Assembly: GCF_000092285.1 (NCBI RefSeq)
Contig: NC_014100.1
Location: 1,488,001-1,552,000, forward strand
From: Caulobacter segnis ATCC 21756
Lineage (GTDB): Bacteria; Pseudomonadota; Alphaproteobacteria; Caulobacterales; Caulobacteraceae
Direction: 5' to 3'
DNA: 64,000 nt
The translations under genes were made by a program, and so were the position numbers. Of the stretch, positions 40,638-50,185 are shown in pieces. Under the pieces are notes generated by a model, which saw only the letters and a program-made list of their open reading frames with translations, was not told the origin of the DNA and made no database searches. Numbering within the stretch: position 1 is the first letter of the stretch; every line of letters starts with the position of its first letter.

Positions 40638-41435
40638 ATGTCCGATCCGCACCGCGGGGCCTACACGCCGCCCACCGACGCGCCTCTGTCGTTCGACGCG
40701 CGTCAGCCCGTGCGCGGCGCCCGCCCGCTGCCCATGACCCTGATCATCAGCGCGGTGGTGCTGGTCACGCTCGTTGTCGGCGTGGCGCTTGTCTATCGCG
40801 GCGGCATTCGCAATCCCAACGAACCGCCGCCCGCCGTGGGGTCGCAGGTCGCCGAGATGAAGGCGCCGCCGCCGGCCAACAGCCAGCCGCAGGATCCGGC
40901 CGCCGGGCTTCAGATCTATCAGAGCGATGAAGCGCAACCGTCGGCGACCTTCGCGGCCCCGCCCGAGACGCCGCAGCCGCGTCCCGCCGTTCCGCTGAAC
41001 ACCGCGCCGGTGCAGTCCGCCGCCTTGCCGCCGTCCAAGCCGGCCGCCGCGCCGACCATCGAGTCCTTGGCCACCGACGCGGTGGCGCCCAAGCCCGCGC
41101 CGAAGCCAGTCCAGGTCGCCGCCGCCACGCCGGCGCCCAAGCCCGTCGCCGCCGCGCCGACCGCCGCCGCGCCCAAGCCGGTCGCGACCGCCACCGGTCC
41201 CGCTTCCGTGCAGATCGGCGCGCTGTCCTCGCCGGCCCTGGCCGACAAGGCCTGGACGGACGCCGTGCGCCTGGCCCCGGGCCTCGCCGCCGGAAAGGGC
41301 AAGAAGGTCGAGACCGTCGACAAGAACGGAACCACCCTCTACCGCACCTCGGTCACCGGCTTCCCGAACCGTGAAGCCGCCAAGGCCTTCTGCGAGGCGA
41401 TCGCCGCCTCGGGCAAGTCCTGCTTCGTCAAATGA
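40638..41435 (+). CDS. SPOR-domain membrane protein
   Basis: A 265-residue bitopic protein. A short cytoplasmic N-terminus, one membrane segment (about 34-56, PMTLIISAVVLVTLVVGVAL), a Pro/Ala/Lys-rich periplasmic linker (repeated KPAPKPVQ/PKPVA units), and a C-terminal SPOR domain (about 188-265: SVQIGALSSPALADKAWTDA, then TTLYRTSVTGFPNREAAKAFCEAI, CFVK). SPOR domains bind denuded peptidoglycan at the septum. The stop overlaps the nagZ ATG by four bases (ATGA), consistent with coupled expression with a cell-wall recycling enzyme. Confidence 0.87.
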   Translation: MSDPHRGAYTPPTDAPLSFDARQPVRGARPLPMTLIISAVVLVTLVVGVALVYRGGIRNPNEPPPAVGSQVAEMKAPPPANSQPQDPAAGLQIYQSDEAQPSATFAAPPETPQPRPAVPLNTAPVQSAALPPSKPAAAPTIESLATDAVAPKPAPKPVQVAAATPAPKPVAAAPTAAAPKPVATATGPASVQIGALSSPALADKAWTDAVRLAPGLAAGKGKKVETVDKNGTTLYRTSVTGFPNREAAKAFCEAIAASGKSCFVK

Positions 41436-42469
41436 GCCTGCTGATGGGCGCCTCTTCCGCCGCCATCCTCGGCTGCGCCGGGACCACGTTGACGGCTGAG
41501 GAGGCCGCCTTCTTCAGGGACGTGAAGCCCTGGGGCTTCATCCTCTTCAAGCGCAACATCGCCGACCCCAACCAGGTGCGCGCCCTCACGGCCGCCCTGC
41601 GCGAAACGGTCGGCCGGCCTGACGCGCCGATCCTGATCGACCAGGAGGGCGGCCGCGTCGCCCGCCTGCAGCCGCCGCACTGGCGGACCTATCCGCCCGG
41701 CCGCGCCTATGGCGAGCTGGTCGCCAACGACCCGCTGGTCGCGCGGGAGATCACGCGCCTCGGCGCCCGCCTGATCGCCCACGACCTGCATTCGCTGGGC
41801 GTCAACGTCGACTGCGTGCCGGTGCTGGACGTGCCGGACCCGCAAGGCCACGAGATCATCGGCGACCGCGCCTATGGCGACACGCCCGAGCAGGTGGCGA
41901 CGCTGGGCCGCGCGGCGGCCGAGGGTCTGCTGGCCGGCGGCGTCCTGCCGATCATCAAGCACATCCCCGGCCACGGCCGCGCGATGGCCGACAGCCACCT
42001 GGAGCTGCCGGTCGTTAAGGCCAAGCTGGACGAGCTGGACGCCCGCGACTTCGCGCCGTTCCGGGTGCTGTCCGACATGCCGATGGCGATGACGGCCCAC
42101 GTCGTCTACACGGCGATCGACCGCAAGAACCCGGCGACCACCTCGAAGAAGGCCATCAAGAAGATCATCCGCGACTCCATCGGCTTCGACGGGCTTCTGA
42201 TGAGCGATGACCTGTCGATGAAGGCGCTCTCCGGCGACTTCAAGCAGCGCGCCAAGGACAGCCTTTCCGCGGGCTGCGACGTCGTCCTGCACTGCAACGG
42301 CGACATGGCCGAGATGAAGGCCGTGATGTCGGGCGTCGGCAAGATGTCCAAGGAGGCGCGCCGCCGGGCCCAGGCGGTCATGAACCGGCTGGTCAAGGTT
42401 CCCGAGCCTTTCGACGTCGCCGAGGCCCGCGCCCGCTTTGATGCGGCGTTTGACGGAAAGTACGCTTGA
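41432..42469 (+). CDS. nagZ: Beta-N-acetylhexosaminidase (GH3)
   Basis: NagZ removes GlcNAc from peptidoglycan fragments in the cytoplasm during recycling. The 345-residue protein has ILIDQEGGRVARLQPP, HIPGHGRAMADSHLELPVV (the catalytic His region) and FDGLLMSDDLSMKALSG with the nucleophile Asp of SDDLSM. No signal peptide, as expected. Start ATG 41432 overlaps the SPOR gene's end; its own stop shares bases with the scpA TTG start. The link to SPOR and chromosome segregation genes is a conserved alphaproteobacterial cluster. Confidence 0.95.
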   Translation: MSLLMGASSAAILGCAGTTLTAEEAAFFRDVKPWGFILFKRNIADPNQVRALTAALRETVGRPDAPILIDQEGGRVARLQPPHWRTYPPGRAYGELVANDPLVAREITRLGARLIAHDLHSLGVNVDCVPVLDVPDPQGHEIIGDRAYGDTPEQVATLGRAAAEGLLAGGVLPIIKHIPGHGRAMADSHLELPVVKAKLDELDARDFAPFRVLSDMPMAMTAHVVYTAIDRKNPATTSKKAIKKIIRDSIGFDGLLMSDDLSMKALSGDFKQRAKDSLSAGCDVVLHCNGDMAEMKAVMSGVGKMSKEARRRAQAVMNRLVKVPEPFDVAEARARFDAAFDGKYA

Positions 42470-43290
42470 GCACGGGCTTCCAGCCCACATTCGACTTCGA
42501 GGCCGCCCAGGAGGCGGCCGAAGACGGCGCCGCGCTCGTCATCGACATCGACGGCTACGAAGGTCCTCTGCACGTCCTTTTGGCGCTCGCGCGCAGCCAG
42601 AAGGTCGACCTGTTGCAGCTGTCGATCACGCGTCTGGCCGAGCAGTACCTGGCCTTCGTGCAGCAGGCCCGCCGCGTTCGCTTCGCCCTGGCGGCCGACT
42701 ACCTCGTGATGGCCGCCTGGCTGGCCTATCTGAAATCCCGCCTGCTGCTGCCCAAGCCCGAACAGCCGAAGGCCGAAGAGCCGCCGGCCGAGGAGATGGC
42801 CGCGCAACTGGCCTTCCGCCTGGCCAAGCTGGACGTCATGCGCAAGGCCGTCGAGGCCCTCAAGGAGCGGCCGATCCTACGCCAGGACGTCTTCATGCGC
42901 GGCGACCCCGAGGCGGTGAAGATCGTCTCCTCGACGCGGCTGGAGGGCGACCTCTACGGCCTGATGAGCGCCTATATCGAGCAGCGCAAGCGCGAGCACA
43001 GCCGCCACTACGCCCCGCGGCCGCCGACCGCCTATCCGCTGGAAGACGCCCGCGATCGTCTGCGGAGCCTGCTGCCGAAGATGGAGGACTGGACGGTCCT
43101 GTCGTCCGTCGCGCCGATCGAACAGGCGCTCGAGGACGACGACGGGCCAACGCCGGCGTCGTACCTGGCCTCGACCCTTTCGGCCTCGCTGGAGCTGGTG
43201 AAGGAGGGCGTGCTGGAGGCCCGCCAGTTGGACGCGTTCGAGGACATCTACTTGCGCACGCGGTCCGAGCCGCTGCAAATCGCCGAATGA
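42466..43290 (+). CDS. scpA: Segregation and condensation protein A
   Basis: ScpA is the kleisin subunit that bridges SMC heads and binds ScpB in bacterial condensin. The 274-residue product has IDIDGYEGPLHVLLALARSQKVDLLQLSITRLAEQYLAF (N-terminal helical domain), YLVMAAWLAYLKSRLLLP and a C-terminal winged helix (ELVKEGVLEARQLDAFEDIYLR). The start is a TTG (42466) overlapping the nagZ stop (TTGA). Stop overlaps the scpB ATG (ATGA). Translation of nagZ-scpA-scpB is therefore likely coupled. Confidence 0.93.
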   Translation: MSTGFQPTFDFEAAQEAAEDGAALVIDIDGYEGPLHVLLALARSQKVDLLQLSITRLAEQYLAFVQQARRVRFALAADYLVMAAWLAYLKSRLLLPKPEQPKAEEPPAEEMAAQLAFRLAKLDVMRKAVEALKERPILRQDVFMRGDPEAVKIVSSTRLEGDLYGLMSAYIEQRKREHSRHYAPRPPTAYPLEDARDRLRSLLPKMEDWTVLSSVAPIEQALEDDDGPTPASYLASTLSASLELVKEGVLEARQLDAFEDIYLRTRSEPLQIAE

Positions 43291-43964
43291 CCACCGAGCT
43301 GGATCCTCTCTTCGTGGAGCGCTGCATCGAGGCGCTGCTGTTCGCGGCGGCCGAGCCGCTGAGCGACGTCGACCTGGCCAAGCGCCTGCCGGAGGGCGCG
43401 GACATCGCCGCCGGGATCGCGGGCCTGCGGGCGCGTTATGCGGGCAGGGGGATCGAGCTGGTCGAGGTGGCCGGGCGCTGGCGCTTCCAGACGGCCCACG
43501 ACCTGGCCTTCCTGATGACGGAGGAGCGCGAGGAGCCGCGCCGCCTGTCGAAGGCCGCCCAGGAGACCCTGGCCATCGTCGCCTATCACCAGCCCGTCAC
43601 CCGCGCCGAGATCGAAGCGGTGCGCGGGGTCCAGGCCAGTCGCGGCACGTTGGACGTCTTGCTGGAGCTGGGCCTGATCCGGATGCGGGGACGTCGTCGC
43701 ACGCCGGGCCGGCCGGTGACCTTCGGCACCACCGACGCGTTCCTGGAGCACTATGGGCTGGCCACTCTGGCCGACCTGCCGGGCATCGCCGAGATGAAGG
43801 CGGCGGGCCTGCTGGAGATGAATCTGCCGCCGGGCTTCAACGTGCCGGATCCGCTGGGCCTGCGCCCGGCCGGCGACGAAGAGGATCCGCTGGATCTGGA
43901 CGACGGCGAGACACCGGAGTTCGCCCAGGACTTTCTGGGCGAGCCGGAAAAGGCCGACGGCTAA
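43287..43964 (+). CDS. scpB: Segregation and condensation protein B
   Basis: ScpB dimerises and binds ScpA in the SMC complex. The 225-residue protein starts with LDPLFVERCIEALLFAAAEPLSDVDLAKRLP, then has the WHD pattern LSKAAQETLAIVAYHQPVTRAEIEAVRGVQASRGTLDVLLELGLIRMRGRR and GRPVTFGTTDAFLEHYGL. A ~40-residue acidic C-terminal tail (DEEDPLDLDDGETPEFAQDF) is extra. ATG 43287 follows directly from scpA overlap. It ends nine bases before the convergent small gene. Confidence 0.94.
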   Translation: MTTELDPLFVERCIEALLFAAAEPLSDVDLAKRLPEGADIAAGIAGLRARYAGRGIELVEVAGRWRFQTAHDLAFLMTEEREEPRRLSKAAQETLAIVAYHQPVTRAEIEAVRGVQASRGTLDVLLELGLIRMRGRRRTPGRPVTFGTTDAFLEHYGLATLADLPGIAEMKAAGLLEMNLPPGFNVPDPLGLRPAGDEEDPLDLDDGETPEFAQDFLGEPEKADG

Positions 43965-43973
43965 GGTCCTTCG

Positions 43974-44282
43974 CTAGGCGAGGATGTCGGCGACCAGGCC
44001 CGTCTGGCCCTTCTTGCCGATGTCGTTCTGGACCTGCTGCTTGACCATGTCCTTGAGCTTGTCCTCGATCTTCTTCCGCTCTTCCGGGGGCATCGCCTTC
44101 AGCTGCTCCTCGGTGACGCCGAGCTTGGCCAGCATCATGGCCCGCATCTTCTCGGCGGGGGACTTGGACTGGAACTTCAGGAACTCGTCCTTGGCCGACG
44201 GCTCGCCGATGGGCGAGGACGTGGACGCGCTGACGCCGGCATAGGCGTAGGGCGACGAGGAACCGATCGAGGAAATCGACAA
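43974..44282 (-). CDS. Small conserved protein, unknown function
   Basis: A 102-residue protein if the TTG at 44282 is used (SISSIGSSSPYAYAGVSAST), with GGAG about eight bases upstream; an ATG at 44321 gives a longer form with a less convincing N-terminus. The C-terminal half is a charged helix: KDEFLKFQSKSPAEKMRAMMLAKLGVTEEQLKAMPPEERKKIEDKLKDMVKQQVQN. I do not recognise the family. No membrane segment. Function unknown; the gene is convergent to scpB and divergent from tatA. Confidence 0.65.
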   Translation of the reverse strand: MSISSIGSSSPYAYAGVSASTSSPIGEPSAKDEFLKFQSKSPAEKMRAMMLAKLGVTEEQLKAMPPEERKKIEDKLKDMVKQQVQNDIGKKGQTGLVADILA

Positions 44283-44551
44283 GACGGACGCTCCCGCAAT
44301 GAGGGTGCGACATCTTGGCAAGAAGCGCGCCAGCGGCTCGATGTCATGGATTTCAAAGGCTTGCGGCGTATGGCCTCAAGCGGGGACCCGCCGGTTGGTC
44401 ATGTTGACCGAGCAGAATTTGCCCTTTTGCCCCTAGACCCCCGCCGCCGGGGCGAACGATGGTGGCCGGCCCCGCGAACGCCTATATTCCAGGGCATGTT
44501 GTAACGACGCGTCGCAGCGGCTATCTGGCGCTGTCGCAAGGAGTCTAGGTT

Positions 44552-44776
44552 ATGGGAAGCTTCGGTCCTATCCACTGGATCATCGTCGCCGTCGTGGTGC
44601 TGCTGCTGTTCGGCGGCCGCGGCAAGCTGTCGGGCATCATGGGCGATGCGGCCAAGGGCATCCGGGCGTTCAAGGATGGCCTGAAGGACGACACCAGCAG
44701 CGAAGTCGCCGACAACAAGGCCAAGGGCGCCCTGCCGCGCACCGAGGCCGAGGCGGAAGAGCTTCGCAAGTCGTAA
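44552..44776 (+). CDS. tatA: Twin-arginine translocase subunit TatA
   Basis: A 74-residue pore-forming subunit: [22 protein letters not shown] (membrane helix with the FGGR hinge) followed by an amphipathic helix ([23 protein letters not shown]). TatA oligomerises to move folded proteins across the inner membrane. First gene of tatABC; an 87-base gap with hairpins separates it from tatB, the longest in the cluster. Tat-type signals occur at 17345-18115 and 20364-21431. Confidence 0.97.
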   Translation: MGSFGPIHWIIVAVVVLLLFGGRGKLSGIMGDAAKGIRAFKDGLKDDTSSEVADNKAKGALPRTEAEAEELRKS

Positions 44777-44785
44777 GGTTTGAGG

Positions 44786-44812
44786 CGCGCGGGGACGGTC
44801 TCCGCGCGTTTT
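44786..44812 (+). terminator. Terminator-like hairpin between tatA and tatB
   Basis: CGCGCGGGGA (44786-44795) can pair with TCTCCGCGCG-like sequence ending at 44808, with TTTT at 44809-44812. A second small stem GGGGTC TCAA GACCCC (44829-44844) follows. Partial termination here would give more TatA than TatB/C, the stoichiometry generally seen. Inferred from folding by eye. Confidence 0.5.
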
Positions 44813-44863
44813 GGTCCACACTTCCCGGGGGGTCTCAAGACCCCGCCGCTCTAAGGCGCGTCC

Positions 44864-45463
44864 ATGCTTCCTGATATCGGCGGCACAGAACTTCTCGTCA
44901 TCGCCGCCGTCGCCTTGATCGTGGTCGGTCCCAAGGACCTGCCCGCGCTGCTGCGAAAGCTCGGCCAGTTCGTCGGCAAGATGCGGGGCATGGCCTCGGA
45001 GTTCCGCGCGAGCTTCGACGAGATGGCGCGCCAGTCCGAGCTCGACGAGCTGCGCCGCGAGGTTCAGGCGATGCGCTCCGGCCAGTTCTCGAACCCTGTG
45101 CAGGCGGCCGCCGACGCGGTCCGCGAGGGCGGCGCCGACCAGGTGTTCGCCGACATCGACGCCTCTCTGAGCAGCGGCGCGGCGCAGATGCACCCGTACG
45201 CTGGCGCGCAGGCGCATGATCCCGCGGCGCCGGCCGACAATTCCATCCTGCCGCCGCCGACCGCCGAGATCGTCGAGAAACCCAAGCGCGCCCCGCGCAA
45301 GAAGGCGGTCGCCGAGCCGGCGATCGTCGAACCGGCGAAGTCCCCGCGCAAGCGGGCGGCCGCCAAGAAGGACCTCACCGTAGAGGCTCCCAAAGCAACG
45401 CCCGCGCCGCGTAAGCGCTCGGCCAAGGCCGGCGGCTCCAAAGCTACGGACATCGTCTCGTGA
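44864..45463 (+). CDS. tatB: Sec-independent translocase subunit TatB
   Basis: A 199-residue protein: MLPDIGGTELLVIAAVALIVVGPKDLPALLRKLG (membrane helix with conserved Glu and GPKDLP), then an amphipathic helix to ~residue 100 (MARQSELDELRREVQAMRSGQ), and a long Ala/Pro/Lys-rich tail (PKRAPRKKAVAE, SPRKRAAAKK, APRKRSAKAG). TatB with TatC recognises twin-arginine signals. The basic C-terminal tail is longer than in E. coli (171 aa). Stop overlaps the GTG start of tatC by four bases. Confidence 0.95.
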   Translation: MLPDIGGTELLVIAAVALIVVGPKDLPALLRKLGQFVGKMRGMASEFRASFDEMARQSELDELRREVQAMRSGQFSNPVQAAADAVREGGADQVFADIDASLSSGAAQMHPYAGAQAHDPAAPADNSILPPPTAEIVEKPKRAPRKKAVAEPAIVEPAKSPRKRAAAKKDLTVEAPKATPAPRKRSAKAGGSKATDIVS

Positions 45464-46356
45464 ACGACAAGGCGCTTGGATACGACACCGACGACGAGAT
45501 CGAAGCGTCGCGCGCGCCCCTGCTGGATCACCTGATCGAGCTGCGCATGCGGCTGATCATCTGCGTGGCCTCGATCGCGGTGGCGTTCGGCGTGTGCTTC
45601 GCCTTCGTGAAGCCGATCTTCCTGTTCCTGGTCCGACCGTTCACCGTCGCCGAGGGCCTCAAGGCCATGGAAGACGCCGGCGGCAAGCATGGGTCTTTCG
45701 ACCTGTTGCTGGCCCTGGTTGGTCTGAAGTCGGTTCCGGCCAGCGCCATGGCGGGGATCACCCTGCAGGCGACCGCGCCGCTGGAGCAGTTCTTCACCAA
45801 CATCAAGCTGTCGGCGTTCGGCGCCATCATTCTGGCGTTCCCGATCATCGCCTGGCAGCTCTACCGGTTCGTGGCGCCCGGTCTCTATAAGAAGGAACGC
45901 AACGCGTTCCTGCCCTTCCTGGTCGCCTCGCCGGTCCTGTTCCTGATCGGCGCGTCGCTGGTCTACTACATCATGCTGCCGTTCGTGCTGTGGTTCTCGC
46001 TGAGCCAGCAGATCGTCGGCGACGGCGTGAAGGTCGTGCTGCAGACGCGCGTCTCCGAATATCTGACGCTGGTCACCACCTTGCTTCTGGCGTTCGGGCT
46101 CAGCTTCCAGCTGCCGGTCGTGCTGTCGCTGGGCGGGTTGGCCGGACTGATCGATTCCAAGATGCTGCGGACCGGTCGCCGGTACGCCATCGTCGCCGTC
46201 TTCGTCCTGGCCGCCATCGTCACGCCGCCGGACCCCATCAGCCAGATCACCTTGGCCGTGCCGTTGTGCCTGCTTTACGAGGTCTCGATCTGGTGCGTGT
46301 GGCTGATCGAGCGTCGGCGGAAGCGGGAAGACGAAGAAGCGGGTCTGACGGACTAA
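45460..46356 (+). CDS. tatC: Twin-arginine translocase subunit TatC
   Basis: A 298-residue six-helix membrane protein, the signal-peptide receptor of the Tat system. Seen: APLLDHLIELRMRLIICVASIAVAFGVCFAF (conserved N-terminal HLxELRxR), LEQFFTNIKLSAFGAIILAFPIIAWQLYRFVAPGLYKKER (the periplasmic/cytoplasmic loops with FVAPGLY-KER), and FVLAAIVTPPDPISQITLAVPLCLLYE. The GTG start at 45460 overlaps the tatB stop. A strong terminator follows the stop. Confidence 0.97.
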   Translation: MNDKALGYDTDDEIEASRAPLLDHLIELRMRLIICVASIAVAFGVCFAFVKPIFLFLVRPFTVAEGLKAMEDAGGKHGSFDLLLALVGLKSVPASAMAGITLQATAPLEQFFTNIKLSAFGAIILAFPIIAWQLYRFVAPGLYKKERNAFLPFLVASPVLFLIGASLVYYIMLPFVLWFSLSQQIVGDGVKVVLQTRVSEYLTLVTTLLLAFGLSFQLPVVLSLGGLAGLIDSKMLRTGRRYAIVAVFVLAAIVTPPDPISQITLAVPLCLLYEVSIWCVWLIERRRKREDEEAGLTD

Positions 46357-46364
46357 GAGACACG

Positions 46365-46399
46365 AAAAAGGGCTCCGCGGATCGCGGAGCCCTTCTTTG
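46365..46399 (+). terminator. Rho-independent terminator after tatC
   Basis: AAAAAGGGCTCCGC (46365-46378) pairs with GCGGAGCCCTT, followed by CTTTGT. The 11-bp GC-rich stem with T-run ends the tatABC unit and may act on the convergent gene too. Confidence 0.9.
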
Positions 46400-46418
46400 T
46401 TTCGACGAGGCGAAAGCC

Positions 46419-46880
46419 TTAGGCGGCGGCGCCGACGCGGGCTTGCAGCTGGGCCTTGGCCGCGCGGACCGTGTCGGTCACGCAGGCTTGGTAGGTCACG
46501 ACGCTGAAGTTCTGCTGAGCCTTGCAAACCGTCTGGGCGGCGGTGCGGATTTCGGCGTGGACTTGATCCGCGGTCTTGCCCTTCAGCGAGATGCGGACGA
46601 CCGAGACGCTTTGAGCGACTTGGGTCTTGCCGCCTTCGCGAGCGCGCAGGATCGAGGCCAGTTGACGGTGAGCGCTCATGATCGCGCCGTCGACGCAGTC
46701 ATCGATCTGGGTCTTGGCGACGGTCGAGCAGACGGTGGTCGCGGCGGTCTTGATTTCGGTTTCGATCTGCACCGAGTTCTTGTTGGCGATCGAGACGCGG
46801 ACTTCGTTGGTGGCGGCGCCGGCCGGAGCGGCGACAGCGGCGGCGATGGCGAGGGCGGCGAAAGCGGCGAAGGTCTTCAT
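46419..46880 (-). CDS. Exported UrcA-like protein with internal duplication
   Basis: A 153-residue protein with a signal peptide (MKTFAAFAALAIAAAVAAPAGAAT). The mature part contains two similar units: VRVSIANKNSVQIETEIKTAATTVC...IDDCVDGAIMSAHRQLA and VRISLKGKTADQVHAEIRTAAQTVC...YQACVTDTVRAAKAQL. Each has a pair of cysteines, as in the UrcA family (single unit ~90 residues). So this is a tandem duplication of the UrcA-like domain, probably periplasmic. Function is unknown. It follows the tat terminator convergently. Confidence 0.75.
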   Translation of the reverse strand: MKTFAAFAALAIAAAVAAPAGAATNEVRVSIANKNSVQIETEIKTAATTVCSTVAKTQIDDCVDGAIMSAHRQLASILRAREGGKTQVAQSVSVVRISLKGKTADQVHAEIRTAAQTVCKAQQNFSVVTYQACVTDTVRAAKAQLQARVGAAA

Positions 46881-49422
<2,542 letters not shown>

Positions 49423-49426
<4 letters not shown>

Positions 49427-50091
49427 GCGGACGGACGACCAAGGCGGCGGAGAACGCCAAGGCCGATCTGCCGCGCCTGATGCAGGCCCTGCGCGACCAG
49501 GGGGTGACCGATCCCCAGGTGCTGAAGGCCATCGAGACCACGCCGCGCGACCTCTTCACGCCGGACCTGTTCAAGGACCGGTCCTGGGAGGACTCGGCCC
49601 TGCCGATCGCCTGCGGCCAGACGATCAGCCAGCCGTTCATCGTCGGGCTGATGACCCAAGCCCTGACGGTCGAGCCGCGCGCGCGCGTGTTGGAGATCGG
49701 CACCGGCTCGGGCTACCAGACGACGATCCTCAGCAAGGTCTCGCGCCTCGTCTATACGATCGAGCGCTATCGGACGCTGATGAAGGAAGCGGAGGGCCGC
49801 TTCCAGAAGCTTGGTTTGACCAATGTCATCACCAAGTTCGGCGATGGCGGCGAGGGATGGGCCGAACAGGCGCCGTTCGACCGCATTATGGTCACGGCTG
49901 CGGCCGAAGATGATCCCAAGAGGCTGCTTTCGCAGCTGAAACCTAACGGCGTGCTGGTCGCGCCGGTGGGGAAGGGGCCAGTCCAGAGCCTTCGCCGCTA
50001 CGCGGGCGACGGCAAGGGGGGCTTCCGGGTCGAAATCCTTTGCGACGTGCGGTTCGTGCCGCTGCTGGCCGGCGTCGCCAAGGACCAGTGA
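49423..50091 (+). CDS. pcm: Protein-L-isoaspartate O-methyltransferase
   Basis: Pcm repairs isomerised aspartate residues by methyl transfer from S-adenosylmethionine. The 222-residue protein has [61 protein letters not shown] (motif [12 protein letters not shown]) and [33 protein letters not shown]. The ATG overlaps the surE stop (ATGA). dipM follows after 94 bases, so a shared promoter upstream of serS is possible. Confidence 0.95.
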
Positions 50092-50185
50092 GTTTGGGGC
50101 GTCGGGCGTGGTCCGGCGGCCTTGGTGTTAAGACTTGATTCACCCTGGCGGCGCCTTGTGAAGGCCCGACGGGAAAGGAGACGTC

